DNA from: Streptomyces megasporus
GTDB lineage: Bacteria; Actinomycetota; Actinomycetes; Streptomycetales; Streptomycetaceae
NCBI RefSeq assembly: GCF_000718985.1
Contig: NZ_JODL01000018.1
Location: forward strand, 1 to 64,000
Direction: 5' to 3'
Length of the DNA stretch: 64,000 nucleotides
Shown piece by piece: positions 62,904-64,000 of the stretch; position 1 is the stretch's first letter, and each line of letters starts with the position of its first letter. The translations under genes and the position numbers were made by a program. The notes below the pieces were generated by a model. It was not told the origin of the DNA and made no database searches. It worked only from the letters and a program-made list of their open reading frames with translations.

Positions 62904-64000
62904 ATGGCCGGCACCGTCGCGGATCTCATCGTGGCCACTCTCAAGACGTCCGGAGTGCGCCGTGTCTACGGCCTGCCCGGAGACTCCCTCAACGGCTTCA
63001 CCGACGCCCTGCGGCGCGACGGGGGCATCACCTGGGAACTGGTGCGGCACGAGGAGGCCGCCGCGTTCGCCGCCGCCGCGGAGGCCGGCGTCACCGGCCG
63101 CCTCACGGTCTGCGCCGGCACCAGCGGACCGGGGAGCGTGCACCTGGTCAACGGCCTGTACGACGCCCAGCGCAGCCGGGTGCCCGTCCTGGCCATCGCC
63201 GCGCACATCCCGCAGGACGAGATCGGCAGCGACTACTTCCAGGAGACCCGCCCGCAGTTCCTGTTCCGCGAGTGCAGCGTGTACTGCGAACTGGTGAGCA
63301 CCCCCGAGCAGGTACCGTGGCTCATGGAGATCGCCATGCGCACCGCTCTCGAACGCGACGGGGTGGCGGTGCTGGTCATCCCCGGCGAGATGTTCCTGGC
63401 CGACGCGCCCAAAGGGGCCGCCCGACGCCCCGTGGTCAGGAGTTCCTCCCACATCCGGCCCGACGACGCGTCGCTGGAGCGGGCCGCCGAGGTGCTGAAC
63501 GGGGCCGATCGGGTGACGATCCTGGCCGGGGCGGGCTGTGCCGACGCGCACGACGAGGCGGTCGCGCTGGCCGACGCGCTGAAGGCGCCGATGGTGCACG
63601 CGCTGCGGGGCAAGGACTTCCTGGAGTACGACAACCCCTACGACGTCGGGCTGACCGGGCTGATCGGCTACAGCTCCGGCTACCGGGCGATGGAGCACTG
63701 TGACGCGCTGCTCATGCTCGGCACGGACTTCCCCTACCGCCCGTTCTACCCCCCGAACGCGTCCGTGGTGCAGGTCGACGTGCGCGGTGAGCACATCGGC
63801 CGCCGCGTACCGGTGGACGTCCCCCTGGTGGGCACGGTCAAGGACACCGCACAGGCCCTGCTGCCCCTGTTGGAGCGCCGGACCGACGACTCCTTCGCGC
63901 GGACGATGACCGACCACTACCGCCGGGTGCGCACCCGTCAGGACAAGTTGGCCCAGTCCAAGCCCGACACCTCCCCGTTGCACCCGCAGCACCTCACCGC
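62904..64000 (+). CDS. Thiamine diphosphate enzyme, PoxB-like (pyruvate oxidase/dehydrogenase), incomplete
   Basis: At least 365 residues; the gene runs off the window. The N-terminal Pyr domain has VYGLPGDSLNGFTDALR and the catalytic Glu in ELVRHEEAAAFAAAAEA, GLTVCAGTSGPGS in the form RLTVCAGTSGPGSVHLVNG, and the central domain begins RAAEVLNGADRVTILAGAGC. This matches pyruvate:quinone oxidoreductase/oxidase rather than acetolactate synthase. AGGAGAG precedes the ATG at 62904. The product would be acetate and CO2 from pyruvate, with electrons to quinone or O2. The ThDP-binding PP domain is beyond the edge. Confidence 0.88.
   Translation, partial: MAGTVADLIVATLKTSGVRRVYGLPGDSLNGFTDALRRDGGITWELVRHEEAAAFAAAAEAGVTGRLTVCAGTSGPGSVHLVNGLYDAQRSRVPVLAIAAHIPQDEIGSDYFQETRPQFLFRECSVYCELVSTPEQVPWLMEIAMRTALERDGVAVLVIPGEMFLADAPKGAARRPVVRSSSHIRPDDASLERAAEVLNGADRVTILAGAGCADAHDEAVALADALKAPMVHALRGKDFLEYDNPYDVGLTGLIGYSSGYRAMEHCDALLMLGTDFPYRPFYPPNASVVQVDVRGEHIGRRVPVDVPLVGTVKDTAQALLPLLERRTDDSFARTMTDHYRRVRTRQDKLAQSKPDTSPLHPQHLT

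Overview
The window is high-GC actinobacterial DNA, almost certainly Streptomyces. Codon use is strongly G/C at third positions, GTG starts are frequent, there is a WhiB-like protein, SpoIIE-type phosphatases are abundant, a textbook DasR-responsive element precedes nagB, and an ECF41 sigma factor is present. No rRNA, tRNA or CRISPR array was seen. The gene content is mostly accessory, as is typical of a chromosome arm.

0-16 kb is a proteostasis and stress block. A PucR-type regulator (minus strand) is divergent from a GSP17M-like protein. That gene leads a plus-strand run of dnaK, grpE, a zinc-finger-less dnaJ (CbpA type), a CbpM-like MerR protein, clpB, a zinc-ribbon thioredoxin, a UBP zinc-finger protein with an orphan C-terminal slice of a thioredoxin-reductase-like flavoprotein, and hsp20. 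It ends at a strong hairpin. A small Cys/His protein, an MFS symporter with a hydrophilic tail, two DUF2267 proteins, a SpoIIE phosphatase and a DUF1931 histone-fold protein follow.

16.5-33.5 kb is a mosaic accessory region. It contains two frameshifted phosphatase genes and one intact one, a possible recombinase tail, an orphan PD-(D/E)XK nuclease-like protein, a CoiA-like protein, and several small hypothetical proteins of the kind found on Streptomyces plasmids. These are followed by a VanZ-domain fusion, a general-stress FMN-binding protein, YceI, a lipoprotein, an APH-fold kinase and a WhiB-like protein.

33.8-46 kb looks like a catabolic locus. An MHS-type transporter is followed by a plus-strand P450, ferredoxin, ferredoxin reductase and LysR unit. 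Convergent to it is a tight six-gene minus-strand operon: two phosphotriesterase-family paralogues, a flavin monooxygenase, an HSL esterase, a metallo-beta-lactamase-fold hydrolase and a CocE/NonD hydrolase. The promoter-distal phosphotriesterase keeps its metal ligands, while the first has lost five of six. Together the set suggests import, oxidation and stepwise ester or lactone hydrolysis of an unidentified small molecule.

46-64 kb carries a methyltransferase, an XRE-cupin regulator divergent from a TrxR-like oxidoreductase, a MazG-like protein, an NDH-2-like flavoprotein with an ECF41 sigma factor and a perfect CRP-type palindrome, a membrane protein, nagB with its dre site, a frameshifted hypothetical gene, a secreted PGRP/amidase, an M20 amidohydrolase, a flavohemoprotein with a 48-codon coupled leader ORF and palindromic upstream DNA, a VOC protein, an SDR, and the start of a PoxB-like ThDP enzyme that runs off the end.

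At least four single-base frameshifts occur in otherwise well-conserved genes (near 16,688, 17,765, 21,240 and 54,645). They are either genuine decay in an accessory arm or residual indel errors in the assembly.
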